Source of the DNA: Gemmatimonadetes bacterium 2013_60CM_65_52
GTDB taxonomy: Bacteria > Gemmatimonadota > Gemmatimonadetes > Gemmatimonadales > Gemmatimonadaceae
Assembly (NCBI GenBank): GCA_002215645.1
Contig: NGFI01000003.1
Span: 54,507-118,506 of the forward strand
Reading direction: 5' to 3'
Length of the DNA: 64,000 nucleotides
Part shown: positions 42,754 through 52,309 of the stretch, one piece after another
Layout of the letters: the number at the start of each line of letters is the position of its first letter
Numbering within the stretch: the stretch's first letter is position 1
Notes under the pieces: generated by a model
The model's input: the letters and a program-made list of their open reading frames with translations, nothing else
The model's database searches: none
What the model was told of the DNA's origin: nothing
Made by a program: the position numbers and the translations under genes

Positions 42754-43601
42754 GCGCTCCGCGATTCAGCATCATCGTGCCCACGCGCGACCGGAACGAG
42801 CTGCTTGCACTCTGCCTCGAGCGTCTCGCTCCAGGCGCGCAAACGTTCGCAGGAGAGCTGTACGAGGTCATCGTCACCGATGACAGCCCAACACAGACTG
42901 CGCGAGACTTCGTCGCGACGCATTTTCCGTGGGCGCACTGGATCGCTGGGCCGCGGCGCGGCCCGGCATCGAACCGCAACAACGGCGCTGCGCGCGCGCA
43001 TGGCGAATATCTCGTCTTCATCGACGACGACTGTCTCCCCGAGCTCGATCTGCTGGCGGCGTATGACGGCGCGATACGTTCCGACGTCAGCACGTACGAG
43101 GGGCGCATCACGTGCCGCGAACGCGACCCGTCGCCGCGTGAGACCTCGCCCATCAATCTCCACGGCGGCGTCCTGTGGTCGTGCAACTTCGCCATCAGGC
43201 GCGACGCGTTCGACGACGTGCGCGGCTTCGACGAGCGGTTTCCGCTGCCGCACATGGAAGACACGGACATGCGCGATCGCATTCTGGCGGCGGGGCATCA
43301 GATCGAGTTCGTCGCGTCGGCATCCGTGGATCATCCGCCGAGGCGTCTCGCGTGGGGCATGCGCCTGGCGCGCATTCACCAGGCGGGTGTCCTTTACATG
43401 TTCATCCACCCGCCCGTTCGCGGGCTGCCGTGGTATCTCCAGAACCAATTTCGGGCACGCGTGTCGGTGGTCGTGCACTCCCGAAAGTCGATCGATTCAC
43501 TCACCGCGCTCGCGTCGGTGCCGTTCGAGCTGCTCGCGATCGCGTTGCGATGGCGCCAATGGAACAGCTGGGCACAGGCGACGGCCCGGATGCCGCGGTG
43601 A
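42750..43601 (+). CDS. Glycosyltransferase family 2
   Basis: 283 aa from ATG 42750 (ATGA overlap with the previous stop). GT-A signs: FSIIVPTRDRNELLALCLERL, EVIVTDDS, ASNRNNGAARAHGEYLVFIDDDCLPE (the DDD metal site), VLWSCNFAIRRDAF and GFDERFPLPHMEDTDMRDR. It ends inside the start of the fused transferase. Adds a sugar to the growing repeat unit; donor unknown. Confidence 0.9.
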   Translation: MSAPRFSIIVPTRDRNELLALCLERLAPGAQTFAGELYEVIVTDDSPTQTARDFVATHFPWAHWIAGPRRGPASNRNNGAARAHGEYLVFIDDDCLPELDLLAAYDGAIRSDVSTYEGRITCRERDPSPRETSPINLHGGVLWSCNFAIRRDAFDDVRGFDERFPLPHMEDTDMRDRILAAGHQIEFVASASVDHPPRRLAWGMRLARIHQAGVLYMFIHPPVRGLPWYLQNQFRARVSVVVHSRKSIDSLTALASVPFELLAIALRWRQWNSWAQATARMPR

Positions 43602-45892
43602 CGTCGTCGCTCGCCGAGCGCTCGAGCGGAATGCCTGCACCGCAGAAGTGGTGCATCATCACCTGCGAATACCCGCCGATGCTCGGCGGCGTCAGCGATC
43701 ATACCCGTCTGCTCGCGCGCGCATTCGCGGAGGCTGGCGACGTGGTGGACGTATGGGCGCCACCAGCATCAGGACCGACGCCAGAGGTGCCGGGCGTCAC
43801 GGTGCACCACTTGCCGTCGCACTTCGGGCTCGACGCGTTGCGCGTGTTGCGTCGCGTCATCCGTGAGCAGCCGGCCGACGTTCGCGTGCTCGTGCAATAC
43901 GTCCCCACCGGATTCGGGTGGCGGATGATGAACGTGCCTTTCGCGTTCCTCCTCTTCCGCGAGCGGTCGCGCGGCCTCGACATCTACTTTCACGAAGTGG
44001 GATTCGAGTTCACGTGGCGGCAACGCTGGCGCCGTAACGTTGCCGCGCTCGTACATCTCGTCATGAACTGGCTCACGGCGCGAGCCGCGAACCGCGCGTA
44101 CGTCGCGATTTCGGAATGGCAGTATCGGCTGTCGCGATTCGGCGGGCCGTGGAAACGCCGCGTGCGTCAGATGCTGTGGGTACCGGTGCCGAGCAATGTG
44201 CCCGACGTCGCGGACGGCGATCGGGTGGACGACATCCGAAAGGACCTGCGCCCGCGCGGAATGGAGCGCATCGTTGGACACTTTGGCACGTTCGGCCGCT
44301 ATCATTTGCGCGTGTTGTCACCAGCCTTTGAACGCGTGTTGGACGAGGACACCGATCGTATCGCGCTCTTCGTCGGACGCAACAGCGAAACAATGCGTGC
44401 GACGCTGGCAAGGCGTCGTCAGGATCTCATGTCACGCATTCACGCCACGGGCGGTCTCGAAGCCGCGGATGTGAGCGCGCACGTCGCCGCCTGCGACGTG
44501 CTGGTGCAACCGTATGACGACGGCATCAGCGCGCGACGTGGCTCGCTCATGGCGGGCCTGGCACTCGGCGTCCCGGTGATCGGAAATCGGGGTCCGATTG
44601 CCGATGAAGTGTGGACGCGCCGGAGCACGGTGCTTCTCGCCGATTCCGACGATTCCGACACGCTATCCGCGGCCGTATCCGCACTGCTTGCCGATCCGGC
44701 GCGCGCAGCCGCGCTCGGCGAAGAGGGCCGGCGTCTCTATCGGGATGAGTTCGCGCTCGAGCGCGGCGTGGCACGGCTCCGCAACGTCCGTTCTGCTATC
44801 CTGGAAGGGCGCGCCGAGCAGACCGTTCCACGGGTGCTGATCCTCCACACGACGCTTCCCGAGAGCGGACGAAAGCCAGGAGGTGTGGAGATCGCGGTGC
44901 ATCGGCTCTCGAACGCGCTCGTGGATATTGGCGTGCCGGTGACGGTGGCGAGTCTCACCCCTGCACCAGCCGATGCGCGATACGTGCATCGCCACCTGTT
45001 TCCGCGATCGTGGTGGTTGCGCGATTCCCGCTTTGGCCGGCTTGTGGTCCTTCCCGCGCTGCTCAACGTCATCCGTCTGAGTGGCGCGGACGTCGTGCAC
45101 TATCATGGCGACGACTGGTTCGTGATCCGCCGCCCCCGCGCGACCGTGCGAACACTCCACGGGTCGGCCTTACGCGAAGCACAGAGGGCGACGCGCTGGC
45201 CGCGGCGCCTCGTTCAGTACGCGCTCTTTCCACTCGAGAAACTGGCCGCGCGGCTCGCGACGGTGAGCGTCGCGGTGGGCACCGACGCCGCGGAGCTGCA
45301 TGGTCTCCGCCGCGTCATCGGCAATGGCGTGGACAGCACGCTCTTCACGCCTGGCCCGAAGAGCGCGGTGCCCGAGTTGCTGTATGTGGGCACATGGGAG
45401 GGCCGCAAGCGCGGCCGCTGGATGTACGAGACCTTCGTGTCGCGCATCGCGCCACGACATCCCGATGTCGTGCTGCGCTTCATCTCAGACAAGGAGCCGC
45501 CGCCGCATCCTCGCGTGCGGTACGAGCGCTTTCCGAGCGACGTCGAGCTCGCGCGCGCGTATCGCGAAGCGTGGGTGTTCGTGCTGCCGAGCACGTATGA
45601 GGGGTTTGGCATTCCGTATCTCGAGGCGATGTCCAGCGGCACCGCCGTCGTGGCGTCACCGAATACCGGCGCGAGCGAGCTGCTCGACAAGGGACGTTAC
45701 GGCATGCTCGTAAACGACGACGCCTTTGCGGACACTGTGCTTCGTCTCATCGACGATGCGCCGGCGCGGGAGCGGCTGGTGGCGGCGGGCCTCGAGCGTG
45801 CACGGGAGTATTCGTGGTCCGCGGTAGCGCGTGCCTATCTCTCGGTGTATCGCGACGCGCTGGCGTTGCGCGCGCCGGCGGGAGGTTCCTGA
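43598..45892 (+). CDS. Tandem fusion of two GT4 glycosyltransferases
   Basis: 764 aa from GTG 43598 (GTGA overlap). Domain 1 (about 1-400) begins WCIITCEYPPMLGGVSDHT and has VGHFGTFGRYH, CDVLVQPYDDGISARRGSLMAGLALGVPVIG. Its second Glu of the E-x7-E motif is not obvious. Domain 2 (about 410-764) begins RVLILHTTLPESGRKPGGVEI and has ELLYVGTWEGRKRG, VFVLPSTYEGFGIPYLEAMSSGTAVVASP, a complete GT4 motif. The first domain may be degenerate or use a different donor. A single chain could add two sugars in sequence. Confidence 0.85.
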   Translation: MTSSLAERSSGMPAPQKWCIITCEYPPMLGGVSDHTRLLARAFAEAGDVVDVWAPPASGPTPEVPGVTVHHLPSHFGLDALRVLRRVIREQPADVRVLVQYVPTGFGWRMMNVPFAFLLFRERSRGLDIYFHEVGFEFTWRQRWRRNVAALVHLVMNWLTARAANRAYVAISEWQYRLSRFGGPWKRRVRQMLWVPVPSNVPDVADGDRVDDIRKDLRPRGMERIVGHFGTFGRYHLRVLSPAFERVLDEDTDRIALFVGRNSETMRATLARRRQDLMSRIHATGGLEAADVSAHVAACDVLVQPYDDGISARRGSLMAGLALGVPVIGNRGPIADEVWTRRSTVLLADSDDSDTLSAAVSALLADPARAAALGEEGRRLYRDEFALERGVARLRNVRSAILEGRAEQTVPRVLILHTTLPESGRKPGGVEIAVHRLSNALVDIGVPVTVASLTPAPADARYVHRHLFPRSWWLRDSRFGRLVVLPALLNVIRLSGADVVHYHGDDWFVIRRPRATVRTLHGSALREAQRATRWPRRLVQYALFPLEKLAARLATVSVAVGTDAAELHGLRRVIGNGVDSTLFTPGPKSAVPELLYVGTWEGRKRGRWMYETFVSRIAPRHPDVVLRFISDKEPPPHPRVRYERFPSDVELARAYREAWVFVLPSTYEGFGIPYLEAMSSGTAVVASPNTGASELLDKGRYGMLVNDDAFADTVLRLIDDAPARERLVAAGLERAREYSWSAVARAYLSVYRDALALRAPAGGS

Positions 45893-45895
45893 GCG

Positions 45896-47827
45896 ATGTG
45901 CGGCGTCGTCGGTTACGTGGGCGCGGGAGCGCGCGCAATGTCGGGGCGCGTGGAAGCCGCGCGCGAGCAAATGCGCCACCGTGGCCCCGACGATGCCGGG
46001 CTCTACGTGGACGATACGGCGTGTCTTGGCTCGAGGCGGCTCGCGGTGCTCGACCTCTCGCAGGCCGGACACATGCCGATGCTTTCCGGCGACGAGCGCT
46101 ATGCGCTCGTCTACAATGGCGAGATCTACAACTATCTCGAGCTCCGTGAGGAGCTGTTGGGCGCGATCCCCTTCCATTCGACCGGTGACACCGAGGTCAT
46201 TCTCAACGGATTTCGCGTGTGGGGATGGCCGGCGCTGCTCGACCGCCTGGACGGCATGTTCGCGTTCGCGCTCTGGGACTCCGAAACGCGTCGATTGTTC
46301 GCGGCGCGCGACCGCATGGGCGAGAAGCCGTTCTTTCACGGCCGCGTCGCTGACGGGTTTGCCTTTGCCTCCACGCTCACGGCAATGACGACGCTCGCCG
46401 GGTCGCCGCCGCGTGTGGACGCGCATGCACTGGACGCCTATCTCACGTACCAGGCGGTGCCCGCGCCCTTCTCCATCTTCGACGGCATCTCGCAGTTGCG
46501 GCCCGCGCACGCCCTGCAATACGACGCGACGACCGGTGCGCTTCGGATCGATCGATACTGGGACGTTCGCTTCGTGCCCAAGGCTCGTGTCGGCGAGCGC
46601 GAAGCGCTGGACGCCATCGATGCGATGACGCGGACCGCGGTGCGCCGTCGGCTGCGCAGCGACGTGCCGACCGGCACGTTGTTGTCAGGCGGGGTTGACT
46701 CGAGCCTCATCACGGCGCTGGCCAGTCAGGAGGCCGGCGGCTCCATCGACGCCGTGACGCTCGGTTATGAAGGACCGGTGGCGGACGAGCGTCCCTACGC
46801 GCGACTCGTGGCGTCTCGGTATGGCGTTCGCCTGCATGAGGAGATTCTGGCGCCTTCCGTCGTGCGCGATCTTCCGGCAATCGTCTGGCATTACGGCCAG
46901 CCGCTCGCCGACGTCTCGATCATCCCCAACTACTATCTGGCCGCCGCGGCACGACGGTTCATGACGGTGGCCCTCGTAGGCGACGGCGCCGACGAAGCGT
47001 TTGGCGGATATGCGCGGCCGATGATTGCGCGAGCCGCGGAGCCCTATCGCGCCATGCTTCCCGCCGCGCTTCGACGTGGGCTCGCGCGTCTCTTCGCGGA
47101 GGAGCCCGGCACGCGAGCGAAAGGCGGGCTCCTCCGGCGCCTCGCGCTGCTCACGCGCGACGGCGCGACGAGCGGGCGCGACGCATTCGTGTACGACCGC
47201 GGCTTTCGCTCCCTGCGCGGCGGGTACGCAGCGCCACTCAGGCAGCTCGTTGCGGACTGGCATCCGGACTCCCTGTACGCCGAGGCGTGGGACCGCGCTG
47301 TTGCGGCGGATGATGCCGACCGCGCACTGTACGGCGACCTTACCACCTATCTGCCGGATCAATTGCTGGCGAAGGCGGACGTTTCCTCCATGGCGCATGG
47401 CCTCGAGACTCGTTCGCCATTTCTCGCTCGCGAGATCATCGAGTACTCCGCCACCTTGCCAGCGTCGCTGAAGCTCCGGCAGTTCCGCACGAAGCATCTC
47501 CTCAAGCGTGTGGCCGAGCGTTACGTGCCGCGCGAAGCATTGCATCGTGGAAAGCGCGGGTTCGTCATTCCGGCCTCGCTCTGGCTTCGCACTGATCTCG
47601 CCCCGTATGTGTCCGCGCTCCTCGACACGCCGCAATTTCTCGATCGCGGATGGTTGGAGCCGGATCTGGTTCGTCGCCTGCTGCGCGAGCACGCCGATGG
47701 GACGCGCGACTGGGGCAATCAGATCTGGACTCTGTTGGTGCTCGAGGTCTGGGCACGAATGGCACTCGACGGCTCCCTGCGCCCGGAGAATACGTTGGAC
47801 GATCTGCTGGGGTCGAACGCCCGATGA
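45896..47827 (+). CDS. asnB: Asparagine synthase-type amidotransferase (AsnB-like) in polysaccharide locus
   Basis: 643 aa. The catalytic Cys2 of class II glutamine amidotransferases follows Met (MCGVVGYVG), with RHRGPDD and GNGEIYN-like YNGEIYNYLEL in the glutaminase domain. The synthetase domain has the PP-loop LLSGGVDSSLI (about 262-272). Length and motifs are complete. In polysaccharide loci such enzymes (the WbpS/ExoM group) often amidate a uronic acid rather than make free asparagine, so the acceptor is uncertain. It is 3 bp after the fused transferase and overlaps the next gene by 4 bp. Confidence 0.9.
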   Translation: MCGVVGYVGAGARAMSGRVEAAREQMRHRGPDDAGLYVDDTACLGSRRLAVLDLSQAGHMPMLSGDERYALVYNGEIYNYLELREELLGAIPFHSTGDTEVILNGFRVWGWPALLDRLDGMFAFALWDSETRRLFAARDRMGEKPFFHGRVADGFAFASTLTAMTTLAGSPPRVDAHALDAYLTYQAVPAPFSIFDGISQLRPAHALQYDATTGALRIDRYWDVRFVPKARVGEREALDAIDAMTRTAVRRRLRSDVPTGTLLSGGVDSSLITALASQEAGGSIDAVTLGYEGPVADERPYARLVASRYGVRLHEEILAPSVVRDLPAIVWHYGQPLADVSIIPNYYLAAAARRFMTVALVGDGADEAFGGYARPMIARAAEPYRAMLPAALRRGLARLFAEEPGTRAKGGLLRRLALLTRDGATSGRDAFVYDRGFRSLRGGYAAPLRQLVADWHPDSLYAEAWDRAVAADDADRALYGDLTTYLPDQLLAKADVSSMAHGLETRSPFLAREIIEYSATLPASLKLRQFRTKHLLKRVAERYVPREALHRGKRGFVIPASLWLRTDLAPYVSALLDTPQFLDRGWLEPDLVRRLLREHADGTRDWGNQIWTLLVLEVWARMALDGSLRPENTLDDLLGSNAR

Positions 47828-48969
47828 CGCTCGAGACGCTGCAGATCGGCATGGAGTGGTTCAGCGAGCGGCCCGGCGGCCTCAATCGGGTGTACGCGCA
47901 TCTCCTCGCGGAGCTGGACCAACAGGGTGTGAAGTCGGAAGGTCTGGTGAGCGGGTCGCCTGACGTGGAGCGGATCTCTCGCGGCCTGGCGCGTGCCTTC
48001 GCCCGGCCGGGTGACCGGCTTCCACACAGACTGCGCGCATTGCGTCGCGCAGCCATGCCCTGGCTGCAAGCACACGACGAGCACGCGCTCATCGTGTCTC
48101 ATTTTGCGCAACACGCGCTTCCCGTACTCGACTTTGCGCGAAGGCGTCCATTCGTCGTGCACTTCCAGGGGCCGTGGGGGCAGGAGTCCCGGCTGGAGGG
48201 CGCACCACGCGTCACGGCATGGATGAAGGAGATGATTGAACGCCGCGTATATCATGCAGCGGATGCCGCCATCGTGCTCTCCTCCGCCTTTGCCGAGATT
48301 CTCGCCATGGATCTCGGTTTCCCGCGCGAGCGGATCCACGTCATACCTGGCGGCGTCGAGGCGGCGCGTTTTGCCATCACCGATTCCCGCGAGCAAGCGC
48401 GCGCCACGCTCGGCTGGCCGACCGACAGGCCCATCGTTCTCTGCGTGCGCCGTTTAGTGAGACGTGTTGGTCTGGAGCTGCTCATCGACTCCGCCGTGGA
48501 GCTGCGCTCGCGTGTGCCGGACGTGCTCGTGTGCATCGCGGGCTCCGGGTCCATTCGTGGCGAGCTGGAGGCGCGCATTGCAGAACGGCAACTTGGCGAC
48601 ACCGTAAGGTTGCTCGGATTCGTGCCCGACGCCCACCTTCCACAGGCGTACCGCGCGGCGAATCTCTCGGTCGTACCGACGATCGCGCTGGAAGGATTCG
48701 GCCTCATCACGGTTGAATCTCTCGCGGCCGGAACGGCATGCGTGGTGACACCGGTGGACGGCCTCCGCGAAATCGTCGAGCCTTTCGCTCCCCAGCTCAT
48801 CACGACCTCCGCGACTGCTTCCGCAATCGGTGACACGCTCGCGCGCGCGCTGCTGGGCGAAGTGACCGTGCCGGATGCACGGGCATGCGCGGAGTATGCA
48901 CGCACGCAGTTCGACTGGCCCGTCATCGCGACACAGGTGCGCCATGTGTACGAACAGGTGGTCGCGTGA
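47824..48969 (+). CDS. Glycosyltransferase family 4
   Basis: 381 aa from ATG 47824 (ATGA). The N-terminus QIGMEWFSERPGGLNRVYAHLLAEL has the glycine loop. The donor domain has IVLCVRRLVRRVGLELLIDSA, VLVCIAGSGSIRGELEA, VRLLGFVPDAHLPQAYRAANLSVVPT and EGFGLITVESLAAGTACVVTP (E-x7-E). It lies in the rightward run of 4-bp-overlapping genes. Confidence 0.9.
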   Translation: MTLETLQIGMEWFSERPGGLNRVYAHLLAELDQQGVKSEGLVSGSPDVERISRGLARAFARPGDRLPHRLRALRRAAMPWLQAHDEHALIVSHFAQHALPVLDFARRRPFVVHFQGPWGQESRLEGAPRVTAWMKEMIERRVYHAADAAIVLSSAFAEILAMDLGFPRERIHVIPGGVEAARFAITDSREQARATLGWPTDRPIVLCVRRLVRRVGLELLIDSAVELRSRVPDVLVCIAGSGSIRGELEARIAERQLGDTVRLLGFVPDAHLPQAYRAANLSVVPTIALEGFGLITVESLAAGTACVVTPVDGLREIVEPFAPQLITTSATASAIGDTLARALLGEVTVPDARACAEYARTQFDWPVIATQVRHVYEQVVA

Positions 48970-50141
48970 GTGGTGCGGCGCGCATTCTGTTCGTGGACCA
49001 CGCCGGGGTGCTGGGGGGCGCCGAGCTGTCGTTGCTCGACATTGCCGTCGCGTTTCGGGATCGCTGCGAGGTCGTACTGTTCGAACACGGGCCGTTCGAA
49101 ACGAAGCTCCTCGAGCACGGAGTGAGCGTCGTGGCCATTCCCTCCGGCGCGGCATTGCGTGGCGTGAAGAAGGGGACGCGCCTGCCGTCGCCGACGGCGA
49201 TCGTCGGCACAGTCGTTCTTGCGACCCACGTTGCGCGACGAGCGAAGAAGGCGGCGCTGGTGTACACGAATTCGCCAAAGGCCTTCCTGATCGGCGCCAC
49301 CGCCGCCGCGCTGGCACGTCGTCCCGTCATCTGGCATCTCCGCGACATTCTGGATCGATCGCATTTCAGCGCATCGAATCTGCGGCTCATGACGTTGACG
49401 GCGAACGCGCGAGTGTCGCGGATCATCGCCAATTCACACGCAACCGCCGACGCCTTCGTTGCCGCCGGCGGACGACGCGATCTCGTCCGCGTCGTGCACA
49501 ACGGCATCGATCCCGCCGCGTTCGATCGCGTGGACCCGACAGCCCGCCTCACTGTTCGCCGGGCACTCGGCATCCCTGACGATGCATTCGTCGTCGGCAG
49601 CTTCAGCCGCCTGCATCCATGGAAGGGTCAGCGTGTGCTGCTCGACGCCCTCGAGACGCTTCCCGATGTCCATGCCCTGATCGTGGGCGGAGCGTTGTTC
49701 AGCGGCGAGGCCGAATACGAGAAGGAGCTGCGGCACCGCGCCGCACAGCCAACGCTTGCGGGACGCGTCCATCTCCTCGGCGCCAGGGACGACATTCCCG
49801 CGCTCATGTCGGCGTGCGACCTCATTGCGCACACGTCCACCCTGCCGGAGCCGTTCGGCCGCGTTCTCGTGGAGGCGTTGATTGCGCGGAAGCCACTGGT
49901 CGCGAGCGACGCCGGCGGCGTGCGCGAGGTGGTGCAGCACATGCAGACGGCGCTGCTCGTGCAGCCTGGCAACAGCGCGGCCCTGGCCTCGGCAATAATG
50001 CGTTTACGCAGAGAGCCGAAGCTTGCCGTTTCCCTTGCGAGCTCGGGCTCCAGCCACGTGCGCGAGCGCTTTACACGTGATGCGATGATCACCGGTGTCA
50101 TGGCGAACGTCTCCGACGTTCTGGAGCACGCCCGCCGGTGA
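48966..50141 (+). CDS. Glycosyltransferase family 4
   Basis: 391 aa from GTG 48966, overlapping the previous stop. GT-B features: RILFVDHAGVLGGAELSLLDIA, VGSFSRLHPWKGQRVLLDAL, HALIVGGALFSGE, VHLLGARDDIPALMSACDLIAHTS and EPFGRVLVEALIARKPLVAS. It belongs to the common GT1/GT4 family found in O-antigen loci. It overlaps the next gene by 4 bp. Confidence 0.9.
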   Translation: MSGAARILFVDHAGVLGGAELSLLDIAVAFRDRCEVVLFEHGPFETKLLEHGVSVVAIPSGAALRGVKKGTRLPSPTAIVGTVVLATHVARRAKKAALVYTNSPKAFLIGATAAALARRPVIWHLRDILDRSHFSASNLRLMTLTANARVSRIIANSHATADAFVAAGGRRDLVRVVHNGIDPAAFDRVDPTARLTVRRALGIPDDAFVVGSFSRLHPWKGQRVLLDALETLPDVHALIVGGALFSGEAEYEKELRHRAAQPTLAGRVHLLGARDDIPALMSACDLIAHTSTLPEPFGRVLVEALIARKPLVASDAGGVREVVQHMQTALLVQPGNSAALASAIMRLRREPKLAVSLASSGSSHVRERFTRDAMITGVMANVSDVLEHARR

Positions 50142-51268
50142 AGGTCGCGATCGTCCACGATTACCTGAATCAGGCCGGAGGCGCAGAACGAGTCGTTGCC
50201 GTTCTGCATCGGATGTTTCCGGACGCGCCGATCTTCGTGACGCTGTTCGATCCCGCCGCCGTTGGTGCTCCGCTCGCTGACGCGGACGTGCGCGTGTCGT
50301 GGATGCAGCGTCTTCCAGGATGGCGCCAGCACTTCAAGAAGTATCTGCCGCTGTATCCCGTCGCCGTCCGTTCGTTCGACCTGCGCGGATACGATCTCGT
50401 GCTGAGCAGCAGCTCCGCGTGGGCCAAGGGTGTCTCCGTTCCGAGAGGCGCCGTGCACGTGTGCTACTGCTATACGCCGATGCGCTGGGCGTGGAGCCTG
50501 GACGGCTATCTGGCGCGCTCGGAGCTTGGCCCGTTCGCGCGACTGGCATCGCGTGCACTCGCCGGACCGTTGCGGTGGTGGGACGTTCACACGGCACGGC
50601 GCGTGGATCGGTTCGTCGCCATCTCCACCGAAGTAGCCCGCCGCATCCGTACATCGTATGGACGCGACTGCGACATCGTCTTTCCTCCTGTCGACGTCGA
50701 TCGATTTCAGCCGGAGGATCGAGCCGGGGATTATTACCTCGTCGTCTCGCGCCTCAACGCATACAAGCGCATCGACCTCGCCGTCGAGGCGTGCACGAGG
50801 CGCGGTCTCTCGCTCGTGATCGTTGGCGACGGACCGGCACGGCCATCGCTCGAGCGCATCGCTGGACCAACCGTACGCTTTGCGGGCCGGCTGTCTGACC
50901 GGGAGGTCGCGGATCTCTTTGCGCATTGCCGCGCATTCATTCTCCCTGGCACCGAGGACTTCGGCCTCACGCCGTTGGAAGCGAACGCGGCCGGCCGTCC
51001 GGTTGTCGCTTTCGCGAGCGGAGGCGCCCTCGATACGGTACGCGACGGCGAGACCGGTGTGTTTTTTCGTGCGCCGGACGCAACGGCCCTCGCGCAGGCA
51101 CTGGATGCCGTGTCGGCCCGCGAGTGGGACCCACGCGCGCTGCGAGCTCATGCGGAGTCATTTGCGGAGCCGGTCTTCGCGGCCCGCCTGCGCGCGGTGA
51201 TCGATGAGGCGGTACGCCGCCGTCGTGGACTTACGAAGCCCGGCGAGTCGGGCCTGTTCCATGCCTGA
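50138..51268 (+). CDS. Glycosyltransferase family 4 (WbaZ/mannosyltransferase-like)
   Basis: 376 aa from GTG 50138. The start VKVAIVHDYLNQAGGAERVV and the segment CYCYTPMRWAWSLDGYL are typical of a GT4 subgroup that includes O-antigen mannosyl or similar transferases. The donor domain has YLVVSRLNAYKRIDLAVEAC, LVIVGDGPARPSLE and FGLTPLEANAAGRPVVAFASGG. Substrate inferred only from similarity of pattern. Confidence 0.88.
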   Translation: MKVAIVHDYLNQAGGAERVVAVLHRMFPDAPIFVTLFDPAAVGAPLADADVRVSWMQRLPGWRQHFKKYLPLYPVAVRSFDLRGYDLVLSSSSAWAKGVSVPRGAVHVCYCYTPMRWAWSLDGYLARSELGPFARLASRALAGPLRWWDVHTARRVDRFVAISTEVARRIRTSYGRDCDIVFPPVDVDRFQPEDRAGDYYLVVSRLNAYKRIDLAVEACTRRGLSLVIVGDGPARPSLERIAGPTVRFAGRLSDREVADLFAHCRAFILPGTEDFGLTPLEANAAGRPVVAFASGGALDTVRDGETGVFFRAPDATALAQALDAVSAREWDPRALRAHAESFAEPVFAARLRAVIDEAVRRRRGLTKPGESGLFHA

Positions 51269-51277
51269 GTCGCGCAC

Positions 51278-52309
51278 ATGTCCACGGCATATGAGCTCGC
51301 CCGATGTATCGTCTGCGGCAGCGCGGACGCACGCGAGCTCGCGTCTGCAGAAGAGGTTCGTCGCGAGATCGAGGAGCTGTGGGCGTATCACGACAGTCGG
51401 CTCGAGCCGGACACGCCACCCGCGCACTTGCTGGATCGCGTCGCCTTTTCGCAGCGGCCGCCACTCCGTGTCGTGCGCTGCATCTCCTGTGGGCTCGTCT
51501 ATCGCAATCCCGTCGAGCGCGCGCGTGAGCTGGAAGCGCTCTACGCGCACGACACGCTCACACGCGAAGTGATGCAATCGTTGCACGCATCCCAGCGGGA
51601 GGCTTGTCGCGCCCAGGCCATGCGTCTTACACGCATCGCGAGGGGGAGTGGCTCGGGTCTCGAGGTGGGCAGCTACGTCGGCGCATTTCTCGCGTCCGCG
51701 CGCGAACAAGGGTGGTCCTTTGCGGGAATCGACGTGAATCGATGCACCAATGAATTTTCGCGATCGCTCGGCTTCGAGGTCCACGACGGCACGATCGAGA
51801 CATTCGACGCGGATCGGCGCGTGGATGCAGTGGCGATCTGGAATTGCATCGATCAGCTCGCGGACCCGACGTCGGCGCTGCGTGCCGCGCGGGCCCGCTT
51901 GAAACCCGGTGGCCTACTCGCCCTCCGCGCGCCGAATGGCGCGTGCTACGCAGCCGTACGTCCTCTGCTCGACACGCCGGCCGCCCGCATGGCACGCGCG
52001 TGGTTGGCGCAGAACAATCTCCTCGGCTTTCCCTATCGAATCGGCTTCACTCCGCGCTCGGCGGCACGTCTGGTAGAGCGGCTCGGCTTCGAGGTCGTGC
52101 GCGTGGTGGGTGACGTGCTCGTGCCGGTCGCCGACCAATGGACACGTCGCTGGGCCGCGCTCGAGGAGCGAGTGGTCAAGACCGTCGGCGGACGGCTCGC
52201 GCGGTGGAGTCGGGGCGATCGTCCTATTGCACCCTGGTTCGAGCTGTATGCGCGCGCCGTGGGCTCGTCGCCCAGCGAAGCCGTGACGCGCAGCGTACAG
52301 CCAGCATGA
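51278..52309 (+). CDS. Class I SAM-dependent methyltransferase with N-terminal Cys-pair domain
   Basis: 343 aa. The N-terminus has CIVCGSADAR and CISCGLVYRNP, two CxxC pairs that probably bind zinc, as in sugar methyltransferases of polysaccharide loci. A Rossmann SAM domain follows with GSGLEVGSYVGAFLASAREQGW (motif I), FAGIDVNRCTNEF, and VDAVAIWNCIDQLADPTSALRAARARLKPGGLLALRAPN. It may methylate a sugar and cap the chain, which would match the end-recognising Wzt domain. That link is inference. Confidence 0.82.
   Translation: MSTAYELARCIVCGSADARELASAEEVRREIEELWAYHDSRLEPDTPPAHLLDRVAFSQRPPLRVVRCISCGLVYRNPVERARELEALYAHDTLTREVMQSLHASQREACRAQAMRLTRIARGSGSGLEVGSYVGAFLASAREQGWSFAGIDVNRCTNEFSRSLGFEVHDGTIETFDADRRVDAVAIWNCIDQLADPTSALRAARARLKPGGLLALRAPNGACYAAVRPLLDTPAARMARAWLAQNNLLGFPYRIGFTPRSAARLVERLGFEVVRVVGDVLVPVADQWTRRWAALEERVVKTVGGRLARWSRGDRPIAPWFELYARAVGSSPSEAVTRSVQPA

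Noticed and set aside
45010..45600. Separate gene inside the second half of the fused glycosyltransferase
   Set aside because: Different frame with Arg/Ala-rich composition; the GT4 motifs are in the long frame.
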